A stretch of 64,000 bases of DNA from Magnetospira sp. QH-2 (lineage in GTDB: Bacteria > Pseudomonadota > Alphaproteobacteria > Rhodospirillales > Magnetospiraceae), in contig NZ_FO538765.1 in NCBI RefSeq assembly GCF_000968135.1, positions 2,123,819-2,187,818 of the forward strand. Reading direction: 5' to 3'. The notes below the pieces were generated by a model, which was given only the letters and a program-made list of their open reading frames with translations, did not search any database and was not told the DNA's origin. The position numbers and the translations under genes are program-made. Each line of letters begins with the position of its first letter. Positions within the stretch are counted from its first letter, which is position 1. This document shows, one piece after another, positions 10,335 to 18,588 of this stretch.

Positions 10335-11263
10335 GCGAGACTCCTGCGCCCAACTCTCCCCTGCAAGCCAACGCCACCGACGCCCGGCTGATGCGCTCGG
10401 CCACCTATGCCTCGGTAACCGTGGCGACGTTGCTGATCATCGTCAAGGTAATGGCTTGGCTGATGACCGGCTCGGTGGCAATTCTGGCAACTTTGGTCGA
10501 TTCCATCCTCGATGCGGCGGCCTCCGTGGTTAACATGTTCGCCGTCCGCCATGCTCTGGAACCGGCGGACAAGGACCATCGATTCGGCCATGGCAAGGCG
10601 GAACCCCTGGCCGGATTGGCTCAGGCGGCGCTCATCGGCGGCTCGGCGGTTTTCTTGTTGTTTCAGGCCGTGGAACGGCTGATTAATCCCGAAGCCGTGG
10701 CAGCATCGGACGTGGGCATCATTGTCATGGTGATTTCCATCGGCTTGACCCTGGTTTTGGTGCTGTTTCAGAAATTTGTCGTACGCAAGACCAAGTCCGT
10801 GGCCATTTCCGCGGACTCGCTGCATTACCAGGGCGACCTTCTGGTCAATGCCGGGGTGATCGCAGCATTACTGCTGGGGGATCATTTGGGATGGGTCTGG
10901 GCCGACGGAGCCTTTGCCCTCGCCATCGCCGGGTACATCCTCTGGAACGCCTTGGAGATCGTCCGCGAATCCCTGGACCTGTTGATGGATAAGGAATTCC
11001 CACCGGAAGACCGGGCCAGAATCCACGAAATCGCCATCGAGCATCCGCTGGTCTCGGATATCCATGACCTGCGCACCCGCTCCACCGGCCCACACAAGTT
11101 CATTCAGTTTCATTTGGAACTGGAGGGAGACATGATGCTGTCCAAGGCCCATGCCATCGCCGACAAGATCATGTATCGGGTGGAAGCCGCCTTTCCCGGG
11201 TCGGAGGTGCTGATCCACCAAGACCCGGAAGGCGTCAAGGAACGGCGGGCGACGTTCAAATAG
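10331..11263 (+). CDS. Cation diffusion facilitator, FieF/YiiP-like divalent metal exporter
   Basis: Inner-membrane proton-coupled exporter of divalent metals (Fe2+, Zn2+ or similar), 310 residues. The start is the ATG of the ATGA overlap with pdxH. Six transmembrane segments are expected in the first 210 residues. The metal-site motifs are [12 protein letters not shown] in TM2 and HLGWVWADG in TM5, with [15 protein letters not shown] after TM2. A cytoplasmic C-terminal domain ([25 protein letters not shown]) follows. Metal preference cannot be read from sequence. Confidence 0.88.
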   Translation: MSETPAPNSPLQANATDARLMRSATYASVTVATLLIIVKVMAWLMTGSVAILATLVDSILDAAASVVNMFAVRHALEPADKDHRFGHGKAEPLAGLAQAALIGGSAVFLLFQAVERLINPEAVAASDVGIIVMVISIGLTLVLVLFQKFVVRKTKSVAISADSLHYQGDLLVNAGVIAALLLGDHLGWVWADGAFALAIAGYILWNALEIVRESLDLLMDKEFPPEDRARIHEIAIEHPLVSDIHDLRTRSTGPHKFIQFHLELEGDMMLSKAHAIADKIMYRVEAAFPGSEVLIHQDPEGVKERRATFK

Positions 11264-11302
11264 ACACCAGCATGAATAGCTGTTTTTCTGGGAGGCCTAA
11301 AG

Positions 11303-11558
11303 TCTTTCGCGTTTCATATGACCCATTGTGATGGTCTCCGGTGAGTCGAACCGCCAGGAAAGGTCCCGAAAGCGATGCGGCGCATCGGTGAGGGAGCTTG
11401 ACGCCGCGGGCGGCCACCGGAGACCACCCTGCGGGCCGATCCTTTTGCCTAAGGGGAGCGTCGCGACCCTTGATCGTAGCCCCGCTACGCCCTGCGCGCC
11501 ACTCCTGCCCCTTAGGCAAAATGATTCGGTCACAATGGGTCATATGAAACGCGAAAGA
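11303..11558. repeat. MITE-like element with 29-bp perfect terminal inverted repeats
   Basis: A 256-bp non-coding unit fills most of the 310-bp gap between two convergent genes. It is bounded by 29-nt perfect inverted repeats (11303-11331 and 11530-11558) beginning TCTTTCGCGTTTCATATG. The left 53 nt recur at 49922-49974 (50/53 identical), and the right ~95 nt recur inverted at 39466-39560 (about 84/95). No transposase is encoded. The right end lies 15 nt after the stop of the oxidase gene, so it may also act as a 3' hairpin or terminator. No convincing target-site duplication was seen. Confidence 0.8.
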
Positions 11559-11573
11559 TTTTTAGCTCCGGCC

Positions 11574-12980
11574 CTACTCGGGAACCACCTTCCCCGGATT
11601 CATGATGTTGTTGGGGTCCAGGGCCGCCTTGACCGCCCGCATCATCCGGATCTCGACATCCGGGGCATAATGGGCCAATTCGTCGCGCTTCAGCTTACCG
11701 ATGCCATGTTCGGCCGAGATACTGCCGCCCAGGTCGATCACCAGGTCATGGACAATGCGGTTCATGGGCTCCCATTGATCCAGGAAAGCGGCTTTGTCCA
11801 TGCCCTCGGGCTGGGTCAGATTGAAATGAATATTGCCGTCGCCGATATGGCCGAAGGGACAGGGACGGACGCCCGGCATGGCCTCGCTGACCAGTTCCAT
11901 GCCTCGCATGATGAAATGCGCCACTTTGGAAACCGGCACCGAGACATCATGCTTGATGCTGCCGCCTTCATGCTTTTGGGCCTCCGAGATGGATTCTCGC
12001 AGCCGCCAGAGTTCCTCTGCCTGGGTCAGACTGCTGGCGATCACCGCGTCAGTCACCCATTCTGATTCGAAAGCCTCGCCAAGGACGGTTTCCAAAAGCT
12101 CTTCCAAGGAATCATCGGGCCGAGAGGAGGTCAGCTCCACCAAGGCGTACCAGTCATGGGCATCATCGAAGGGGTCGCGTAGGCCTTCCATATGCCTGGT
12201 CACTACCTCCACCGAAAACCGGGCCATCATCTCGAAAGCGGTCAGGCTGTCCCCGGCCCGAATCCGTGCCACATTGAACAGCTTCATCAGGCTATCCAAA
12301 TCCGGGCAGGCGGCCAGGGCCGTGGCCCGGGCGCTCGGTTTAGGGAACAGTTTGATCACCGCCGCGGTGATGATTCCCAAGGTGCCTTCCGACCCGATGA
12401 ACAACTGCTTCATATCGTAGCCGGTGTTGTCCTTGCGCAGCCCCCGAAGACCGTTCCAGACCTCACCCTCGGCGGTCACAACCTCAAGCCCCAGCACCAG
12501 TTCACGGGTATTGCCATAGCGCAGTACGGCGGTCCCCCCGGCATTGGTGGCGATATTCCCACCGATGCGGCAAGTGCCTTCGGCGGCCAGGCTGAGGGGA
12601 AACAGACAGTCGGCCTCGTCCGCCGCGACTTGCACGTTTTGCAAAATCACTCCGGCCTCGACGGTCATGGTCATATTGAGCGGGTCGATCTCGCGGATCC
12701 GGTTCAGGCGTTCGGTGGACAGAATCACGCCGCCTTCGGCCACGGCTCCCCCCACCAGGCCCGTATTGCCACCTTGAGGAAAGATCGGCAGCCCCGATTG
12801 CGCACAAAGCCGCACCACCGCCGCCGTTTCGTCGGTGGTGGCCGGTTTGGCAACAGCCAATGCCTCGCCGCGGTACAGATCCCGGGATTCCTCCAAATAG
12901 CCTTCCATATCCGGTCCCGGCGCCACCACACCTTTGGGGCCCAGAATATCGCTCAAGGCTGCAATTAGTTTATCGGTCAT
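11574..12980 (-). CDS. FAD-linked 2-hydroxyacid dehydrogenase (GlcD/D-2-hydroxyglutarate dehydrogenase type)
   Basis: VAO/PCMH-family flavoenzyme oxidising a D-2-hydroxyacid (D-lactate, D-2-hydroxyglutarate or glycolate are the family options), 468 residues. The FAD-binding region includes PIFPQGGNTGLVGGAV and GGNIATNAGGTAVLRYGNTRELVLGLEVV. The C-terminal cap has the metal-site motifs CPFGHIGDGNIHFN and SAEHGIGKLKR ending in DPNNIMNPGK. It starts 2 nt after the downstream end of the threonylcarbamoyl-AMP synthase gene, in the same run. Substrate is not resolvable from sequence; GlcE and GlcF partners are absent, favouring the stand-alone D-2HGDH/DLD group. Confidence 0.85.
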   Translation of the reverse strand: MTDKLIAALSDILGPKGVVAPGPDMEGYLEESRDLYRGEALAVAKPATTDETAAVVRLCAQSGLPIFPQGGNTGLVGGAVAEGGVILSTERLNRIREIDPLNMTMTVEAGVILQNVQVAADEADCLFPLSLAAEGTCRIGGNIATNAGGTAVLRYGNTRELVLGLEVVTAEGEVWNGLRGLRKDNTGYDMKQLFIGSEGTLGIITAAVIKLFPKPSARATALAACPDLDSLMKLFNVARIRAGDSLTAFEMMARFSVEVVTRHMEGLRDPFDDAHDWYALVELTSSRPDDSLEELLETVLGEAFESEWVTDAVIASSLTQAEELWRLRESISEAQKHEGGSIKHDVSVPVSKVAHFIMRGMELVSEAMPGVRPCPFGHIGDGNIHFNLTQPEGMDKAAFLDQWEPMNRIVHDLVIDLGGSISAEHGIGKLKRDELAHYAPDVEIRMMRAVKAALDPNNIMNPGKVVPE

Positions 12981-12982
12981 GG

Positions 12983-14011
12983 TCAGTCACCGTCATCATA
13001 GGGATCTGTTATGGCTAGGCAGGGCATGGCCGCCCCACAGGCCTCGGGCCAGTCATCCAATGGGGCCGCATCTTCAACCGGCGTGGCGGCCCGGCGCAAG
13101 CGGTCATTGATGGCCGCGCCGAGCCCGGTATCGGGAACAGGCGCCACGGCAATGCGCGCGAAGCCGCCCGCATCCAACTCCCGCAACATGGCAAACAGAT
13201 TGGCCGCGGCCTCGATTGGATCCCCGGATACGCTGAGGTTCATGGTTCCAGGCAATCCGCCAAAACTCAAAAAGGCCTCGCCCGGACGCGGTGCGCCGGC
13301 GTTCAAACGCAACGGCTTGCCGGGGGCATAATGGCGGCTGAGCATGCCCGGTGATCGGGGTGCCTCGCCCTCGCCCGCTTTGGCCAACGGCCCGCAAACC
13401 CGCTGAATATCTTCCACCGCCAAGCCGCCGGGACGCAACAAGGTGGGCTGTGCCCCGCTCACATCCACAACCGTCGATTCCACGCCGACCCGGCAAGGTC
13501 CGCCATCGAGGATGGCTGCAATCTGGTCTTCGGTGAACTCGGAAAGAACGTGATCTGCGGTGGTCGGACTCACATGGCCGGAGCGGTTTGCACTGGGCGC
13601 CGCCACCGGCACATTGGCCGAACGCAGCAGATCGCGGGCCAACGGATGGGCGGGCACCCTCAGTGCCACCGTATCCAGCCCGGCACTGACCAAATCCGAC
13701 AGGCGACATTGGGGCAGTCGCTTCAGGACCAAGGTCAAGGGACCGGGCCAGAAGGCCTCGGCCAGATCAAACGCCGGGTCATTGAACAGAGCGAAGTTTC
13801 CCGCCGTCTCCAAATCCGGCAAGTGAGTAATCAGCGGATTGAAGCTGGGGCGCCCCTTGGCGGCAAAAATAGAGGCGACCGCCTTGTCATCGGTGGCATC
13901 GCCGCCCAGGCCATAGACGGTCTCGGTGGGAAAGGCCACCAGACTGCCGCGATCCAACAGCCCCGCCGCTTCGGCAAGGCTGTCGGGTGACGCAGGCAGA
14001 ACTCGGGTCAC
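12983..14011 (-). CDS. tsaC: L-threonylcarbamoyladenylate synthase (Sua5/YwlC long form)
   Basis: Makes threonylcarbamoyl-AMP from Thr, bicarbonate and ATP for the t6A modification of tRNAs. About 342 residues: a YrdC domain (SLVAFPTETVYGLGGDATDD, KGRPSFNPLITHL) and a C-terminal Sua5 domain (SPGMLSRHYAPGKPLRL). The start is a GTG at 14009-14011 with GAGG 6 nt upstream, 7 nt after the cysQ stop. The frame is open further upstream into cysQ but does not resemble the family there. Confidence 0.92.
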   Translation of the reverse strand: MTRVLPASPDSLAEAAGLLDRGSLVAFPTETVYGLGGDATDDKAVASIFAAKGRPSFNPLITHLPDLETAGNFALFNDPAFDLAEAFWPGPLTLVLKRLPQCRLSDLVSAGLDTVALRVPAHPLARDLLRSANVPVAAPSANRSGHVSPTTADHVLSEFTEDQIAAILDGGPCRVGVESTVVDVSGAQPTLLRPGGLAVEDIQRVCGPLAKAGEGEAPRSPGMLSRHYAPGKPLRLNAGAPRPGEAFLSFGGLPGTMNLSVSGDPIEAAANLFAMLRELDAGGFARIAVAPVPDTGLGAAINDRLRRAATPVEDAAPLDDWPEACGAAMPCLAITDPYDDGD

Positions 14012-14018
14012 GGCAGCC

Positions 14019-14807
14019 TCAGCGGCCCCAGACCACGAATCCGGAATCGTTGGCGAAATCCGGTTTAACATAGGTAAAGGGATTGCCGTCGGGATCGGTG
14101 ACCCGGCCTCCGGCGGCGGAAACCACCGCATGACCGGCCCCGGTATCCCATTCCATGGTCCGGCCCATGCGCGGATACAGATCGGCTTCGCCGGTGGCAA
14201 CCTTGCAGAACTTCAACGACGACCCGGCGGGGGTCATGTTGGCCACGGTGAACTGGGACAGGAACGCCTCGTCCTTTTCCGAACGGTGGGAGCGGCTGCC
14301 CACCACGTTGATCCCGTCGGCGGGCATCTCCCGCGTGGAAATGGCCTGCGGCGCGCCGCCGTCCTTGCTCATGAAGGCCCCCAACGGGCTGCCCCAATAC
14401 ATGGTGTTGTTGAGAGCCGGAGCCAGAACCACGCCCATGACCGGCACCTTGTCCACCACCAAGGCGATGTTGACGGTAAATTCTCCCCGGCGATGAACGA
14501 ATTCCTTGGTGCCGTCCAGCGGGTCCACCAGCCAAAACGGTGTTCCGGTCACGTCCGGCACCCGGCCCGCCGCCACCGATTCCTCGGCCACCACGGGATA
14601 GGCATCGATCAACTTACCGCTTATTTCGTTTGCAAGGGCGGCGAGGATCAGGTCCTCCGCCTGCTGATCGGCTTCGGTCACCGGCGACTTGTCGTCCTTG
14701 GCTTCAACGGCGAAGTCGCTTTCATAGATCTCCATGATCCGGGCTCCGGCACGAAGGGCGATGTCGCGGACGGCGTCCACGAGGGGCTGTTCAATAGTCA
14801 AAGACAC
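14019..14807 (-). CDS. cysQ: 3'(2'),5'-bisphosphate nucleotidase
   Basis: Mg-dependent phosphatase of the inositol monophosphatase fold that hydrolyses PAP/PAPS, clearing a by-product of sulfate assimilation. The protein is 262 residues. It shows the metal-site motifs EES (PVVAEESVAAG) and WLVDPLDGTKEF, and the C-terminal WDTGAGHAVVSAAGG. Tightly packed with the downstream synthase gene and 21 nt after the Memo/AMMECR1 gene. Confidence 0.93.
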   Translation of the reverse strand: MSLTIEQPLVDAVRDIALRAGARIMEIYESDFAVEAKDDKSPVTEADQQAEDLILAALANEISGKLIDAYPVVAEESVAAGRVPDVTGTPFWLVDPLDGTKEFVHRRGEFTVNIALVVDKVPVMGVVLAPALNNTMYWGSPLGAFMSKDGGAPQAISTREMPADGINVVGSRSHRSEKDEAFLSQFTVANMTPAGSSLKFCKVATGEADLYPRMGRTMEWDTGAGHAVVSAAGGRVTDPDGNPFTYVKPDFANDSGFVVWGR

Positions 14808-14828
14808 TGGATTCTCCCGAGCAGGCGG

Positions 14829-16265
14829 TTAGTCGGACCAGAGGACCTTGGGATCGGGCAGATCAGCCGCCGCCAATTCCTCGGCAATGAAACGTTCCGC
14901 GCGGAAGGTATCCGACCAATGGTCAATGGGCAATCCCGCTTTACGCTTCAAATGGGCCAGAAACTCTTTTTTATCCGGCAGCTCCCGCCATACCGCGGGC
15001 AGGAATAGCGCCCGTTTCGGGCCGTCGGAGATAATCAGGCCATCGATCCCGGGCCGCAACTGATCCAACAAATCAGCCTCGTTCTTGATGGTGAACGGCC
15101 AGGACGGACTAAGCAGGGACAAAGATAATTCGAGCCCCTCCACTTCATGAGGTCCCAAAGGCGGGAATCGGGGGTCCTTGAAAGCGGCGGAAATGGCATT
15201 GCGGGCCACGTCCAGGGCCAAGGCTTGATGCGCGGATACCGAGCCGATACAGCCCCGCAAACGCCCGCCGCGTTTCAAGGTCACGAAGCAGGCGCCCTCG
15301 CGCCCCAGTTCCGGCGGAAAATCCTTCAGGTTCAGCTTCATGCCCTTGCCGCCAGCCAAAGCGTCACGAATGACCTTTGCCGCCAACCGAAGCAGCGATT
15401 CCCCATGACGGTCAAGAATCGCCCGGGTCCGGGCGGCGAAATCATTGCCCGCTTCTTTGCGCCCATCTGGATTATCGAAGAAGGCCCAGGAGCCATATCC
15501 CACCACCCGGTCCTTGGGACCGGCGGTGTCACCTGAATTCCGCAGATCCAGCGTTTCAACCCTCAGCCCCTTCCGTCGGGCCAATGTCAGCAGACCGCGC
15601 ACCGGCACGCGGCCGCAAGCGGAGTCCCGGTCCAGTCCAGTGGGATCCAAGGCTTCGATGGCAAGGCAGGCGGCTCGATCCGAGCGCTGGGCGGCCTGAT
15701 AATCCAGATAGTGGCTGAGATCGGAACTAATAACGATCAGCGTTTCCGCCCCGCCCCAAACGGTCTCCAACACATCCGCCACCTCCTCGCCGGTGGCTTC
15801 GCCCACCACCAGGGGCAACAAGGAGAACGCACCCAACACTTCTTGCAGGAATGGCACATGGACCTCCAGGCTGTGTTCTGCCTGATGGGCGGCGTCGAAC
15901 AGGGATACCTGGGGGAAATGTCGGCACAGGGAATCGAGAGTCGAGCGATCCAGCGGCACATCGCCCAACGGGGTTCGCCAGGCATCGGCGCCACTGCCCG
16001 CCAACCCGCGCACCGCCACGCGATGGCAAGGCCCCATCAAAACCACCTTGGAAATCCGGTCACGCGCCGGAGCGATACGGGCATAGGCGGCAGCGGCCAC
16101 CGGACCGGAATAGACATAGCCCGCATGGGGAGCGATCAAAGCCTTGGGGACCGTTCCATCCCGCGACGGAACATCCGCCAAAAACCCTTGGATCTCCGCC
16201 TTCAGGCGATCCGGCTGGTCGGTATAAAAAGCCCCGGCCACGGCGGGGCGGCGGACAACAGTCAT
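14829..16265 (-). CDS. Memo-AMMECR1 fusion (AmmeMemoRadiSam proteins B and A in one chain)
   Basis: A 478-residue fusion. Residues 1-270 are a Memo-type domain (APHAGYVYSGPVAAAAY, MGPCHRVAVRG, AEHSLEVHVPFLQ, SSDLSHYLDYQ), which shares the extradiol-dioxygenase-like fold with metal-binding His/Asp/Cys positions. Residues 285-478 are an AMMECR1 domain (GACFVTLKRGGRLRGCIGS, DPRFPPLGPHEVEGLELSLSLLS). In many bacteria and archaea these two occur beside a radical-SAM protein as the AmmeMemoRadiSam set; no radical-SAM gene lies next to it here. The biochemical function of the system is unknown. First gene of the cysQ run. Confidence 0.9.
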   Translation of the reverse strand: MTVVRRPAVAGAFYTDQPDRLKAEIQGFLADVPSRDGTVPKALIAPHAGYVYSGPVAAAAYARIAPARDRISKVVLMGPCHRVAVRGLAGSGADAWRTPLGDVPLDRSTLDSLCRHFPQVSLFDAAHQAEHSLEVHVPFLQEVLGAFSLLPLVVGEATGEEVADVLETVWGGAETLIVISSDLSHYLDYQAAQRSDRAACLAIEALDPTGLDRDSACGRVPVRGLLTLARRKGLRVETLDLRNSGDTAGPKDRVVGYGSWAFFDNPDGRKEAGNDFAARTRAILDRHGESLLRLAAKVIRDALAGGKGMKLNLKDFPPELGREGACFVTLKRGGRLRGCIGSVSAHQALALDVARNAISAAFKDPRFPPLGPHEVEGLELSLSLLSPSWPFTIKNEADLLDQLRPGIDGLIISDGPKRALFLPAVWRELPDKKEFLAHLKRKAGLPIDHWSDTFRAERFIAEELAAADLPDPKVLWSD

Positions 16266-16523
16266 GGGGCGGGCTCCTTGGTAAGGGTTCCCCCCCAGTG
16301 TGACTCCGGATCCATGCCCTGTGAAGGCTACCCTTCATTGATCATTTGATTTTCCCTGAAAATGCGTTACATAGGATTCATACGTGTTGCATTCGTTTCG
16401 AGCTATCTAAGTAACGGCGTGCCGTTTCGCGAAGTTATTCCTGACAATGTGAGCGTAGAAGACCCGTGCGTCCACGCGGTGTGGGCAACGGATTTAAGCC
16501 ACCTGTTAGAGGAAAATACGCAA

Positions 16524-16730
16524 ATGGCTACTGGTACTGTTAAGTGGTTCAACCCCACCAAGGGTTTTGGTTTCATTGAGCCGGAAGACGGCTCCAAGGA
16601 CGCCTTCGTTCACATCTCCGCCGTCGAACGCGCCGGCCTGAGCACCCTGAACGAAGGTCAGAAGGTCTCTTATGAGCTGCAGGAAGGCCGCAATGGCAAG
16701 TCCTCGGCCGAGAACCTCCAGGTTCTCTAA
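16524..16730 (+). CDS. Cold-shock protein, CspA family
   Basis: Single-stranded nucleic-acid-binding OB-fold protein of 68 residues. Both RNP motifs are present: KGFGFIEP (RNP1, about residues 15-22) and DAFVHIS (RNP2). The ATG at 16524 was chosen because the family starts with [10 protein letters not shown] and GAGG precedes it. The sequence upstream to about 16340 is non-coding and suits the long regulated leader of cold-shock mRNAs. A strong intrinsic terminator follows 14 nt after the stop. Confidence 0.94.
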   Translation: MATGTVKWFNPTKGFGFIEPEDGSKDAFVHISAVERAGLSTLNEGQKVSYELQEGRNGKSSAENLQVL

Positions 16731-16744
16731 GGTTCCGAATTCAG

Positions 16745-16780
16745 AACCCGCCTCCGATTTCGGTCGGAGGCGGGTTTTGT
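16745..16780 (+). terminator. Intrinsic terminator of the cold-shock gene
   Basis: Perfect 13-bp stem (AACCCGCCTCCGA / TCGGAGGCGGGTT) with a 6-nt loop followed by a T-rich tail (TTGTTTTG). Because the stem begins with AA and ends in TT it may also serve the convergent small gene on the minus strand. Confidence 0.9.
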
Positions 16781-16792
16781 TTTGCCTGGAAT

Positions 16793-17020
16793 CTACCCCT
16801 GCTCTTGCATATCGACCCACAAAGCCAACCGGTCGCGCAGAATCTTGGCCGTGTCGATATCCAATTCCAGATCGGTAAAACGCTTCTTTTCCTTGATCCG
16901 CAGACGCAGCATTTTGAAGCCGCCGTCGAAAGTCAGGTCCTGTAGGGCGACTTCCTTGGCCCAGGGTGTCGGCAGCACTTCTAGCTCCCGCACCTCTTCC
17001 CCATGTCCACCCGAATTCAT
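16793..17020 (-). CDS. Small conserved-looking protein of unknown function
   Basis: A 75-residue protein not confidently assigned to a family. It contains APWAKE-like (TPWAKEVALQDL) and RLRIKEKKRFTDLELDIDTA segments with alternating charged and hydrophobic residues, and no signal peptide or membrane segment. The start has GGGAGAG upstream. It is convergent with the cold-shock gene and 18 nt downstream of the dioxygenase gene, so probably co-transcribed with the latter. Confidence 0.6.
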   Translation of the reverse strand: MNSGGHGEEVRELEVLPTPWAKEVALQDLTFDGGFKMLRLRIKEKKRFTDLELDIDTAKILRDRLALWVDMQEQG

Positions 17021-17038
17021 CTGATACTCTCCCTCTCT

Positions 17039-17926
17039 TTAAGTATGGGCGACGCGATCAAAATAGCGCCCTCGGTACATCAATCGCCCTTGGCCCGATG
17101 CGGCGTCCCCATCGTCGAAACCGGTGCGATCATGCAAAACATTGTTGCCGATGAGTCCCTGCCCCGCCGCCATGCGGTGGCGGAAGATATAGGGGCTGTC
17201 ACCGTTGAGCAGCGCCTCGAGAAAGGCCACGGCGGCCGTCGTCGCGCCCTCGTCGCGCCAAGCCATGTTCCGCTTGCGCATGGAATAGTTCATGCCCAGG
17301 GCGCCGGTTTCATCGTCCACATAGAACACCGGATTGGGCCGCTCTCCCCGAATCTCCTCGCCGCCTTCCACATTGGGCGGCACCACAAAGGATCGTGGAT
17401 GACAAAGGGCCGCCACCAGGGCCGGGTCCTCATCGCGCATCAGGATATAGGCGACCTCATGGTCCATCAAAGCATTCTCGCCGCCCGTCACCGCCGGACG
17501 GGTACAATGCAGGATCAAGCCCCGGATTCTTTCCTGCGGCACATTATAATAGCCGTCCGTATGCCATTTGATGGGCCGGTTGGTATAAGGAATGTAACGG
17601 GACCGCCCGCCTTCGTCGGCCACCTCCAAAGCGGTGATACAGCTTGAATCCGACTGCAAATGCGCATCCAGGCGCAGCAGCCCGAAATGATCCCCCAACG
17701 CCTTGACCTCGGCCGGGCCACCGCCGCCCGATCGCAAGGCATAGACGGCCATGTTGGTCTTGCGGATGCGCTCCAGGATGGCCACGTTTTCCTGCTCGCT
17801 GAGATGAAATGGATCGCTCACCGGGACCAGCAAATCCGCGGCGGTGGCCGGGTAATCGCGCAACTTATCGTCCCGCCAGGCCTTGTAGGCCCGATCATCA
17901 TCCATCCGAAAGGCGTTTCCAGACAT
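17039..17926 (-). CDS. TauD/TfdA-family Fe(II)/2-oxoglutarate dioxygenase
   Basis: About 295 residues. The Fe-binding HxD is seen in WHTDGYY (His122, Asp124), the distal His and the 2-oxoglutarate Arg in NNVLHDRTGF (His265, Arg267). The start was set at MSGNAF because GGAG lies 6 nt upstream; METAMSGNAF four codons earlier is possible. The substrate is unknown: TauD releases sulfite from taurine, which would suit the neighbouring sulfur genes, but sequence similarity alone does not show taurine use, and the family also includes gamma-butyrobetaine- and clavaminate-type enzymes. Confidence 0.78.
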   Translation of the reverse strand: MSGNAFRMDDDRAYKAWRDDKLRDYPATAADLLVPVSDPFHLSEQENVAILERIRKTNMAVYALRSGGGGPAEVKALGDHFGLLRLDAHLQSDSSCITALEVADEGGRSRYIPYTNRPIKWHTDGYYNVPQERIRGLILHCTRPAVTGGENALMDHEVAYILMRDEDPALVAALCHPRSFVVPPNVEGGEEIRGERPNPVFYVDDETGALGMNYSMRKRNMAWRDEGATTAAVAFLEALLNGDSPYIFRHRMAAGQGLIGNNVLHDRTGFDDGDAASGQGRLMYRGRYFDRVAHT

Positions 17927-18588
17927 CGCTGTCTCCATCGGTTCATTCGGTCCCTTATATAGAGTGTGAATCACCGCTTGGGCAGTCCTCTCGCGTACCA
18001 AACCACCGCACATGCGAAATAAAATTCGATTCCCTCCCCTTAAGACGAACGATTCGGACCAAGGATTCCCCGGGACCAAAGCACCCGTTGCGGCGCGAAG
18101 CGGACGCGGGGCACCCCAAATGGGGGAATCCCCTACAAAAATTGGCCTTTTAGCGGGTCGATCAACCCTATCTCCGGAAGCGATTCTAACTTATAATAAT
18201 TCCAATCAGACGACCAACGTCTACGACTAGCGAAAAAATAACAATGTTAACAATACGTTACAAGAATACCGGCGAAAGCAAAAATCCTGTGGATTCAAAC
18301 CGCCACATTGGGTACATTAGCTTACCTTGATATAAAGGTGCCGGATCGTTATCGAGATGGCCTGCCCTGAACAAAAATCATGAAGGGGGCGGCCAAAGGC
18401 AGGGAGATCGTTCAAGCTGTAGGCGGCGTTGCCGCTTGCGGAATGTTCCCGGGGAGGGCGTCGATCGGTGATCGAACGCCGAGGGAATTCTTGGACCAAA
18501 TTTCCCATAAGAATGAATGCGCGCCTTTCGTGCCCTTTAGGTGTTGGGGTTCGGAGGCAGGAAGGAAAAATTCTGGAGGTCGACAGAC
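17927..18588 (+). promoter_or_regulatory. Upstream region of the dsr operon with candidate promoter
   Basis: A 662-bp gap with no supported gene. An AT-rich stretch from about 18180 to 18340 contains a direct repeat TAACAAT (18239 and 18248) and TTACAA at 18258, then a sigma-70-like promoter: TTGGGT at 18308-18313, 17-nt spacer, TATAAA at 18331-18336. Transcription from it would give a leader of about 245 nt before dsrA. The repeated TAACAAT box is a reasonable activator site but no regulator is identifiable. The left half of the gap (17930-18180) is the presumed promoter region of the dioxygenase gene. Confidence 0.5.
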
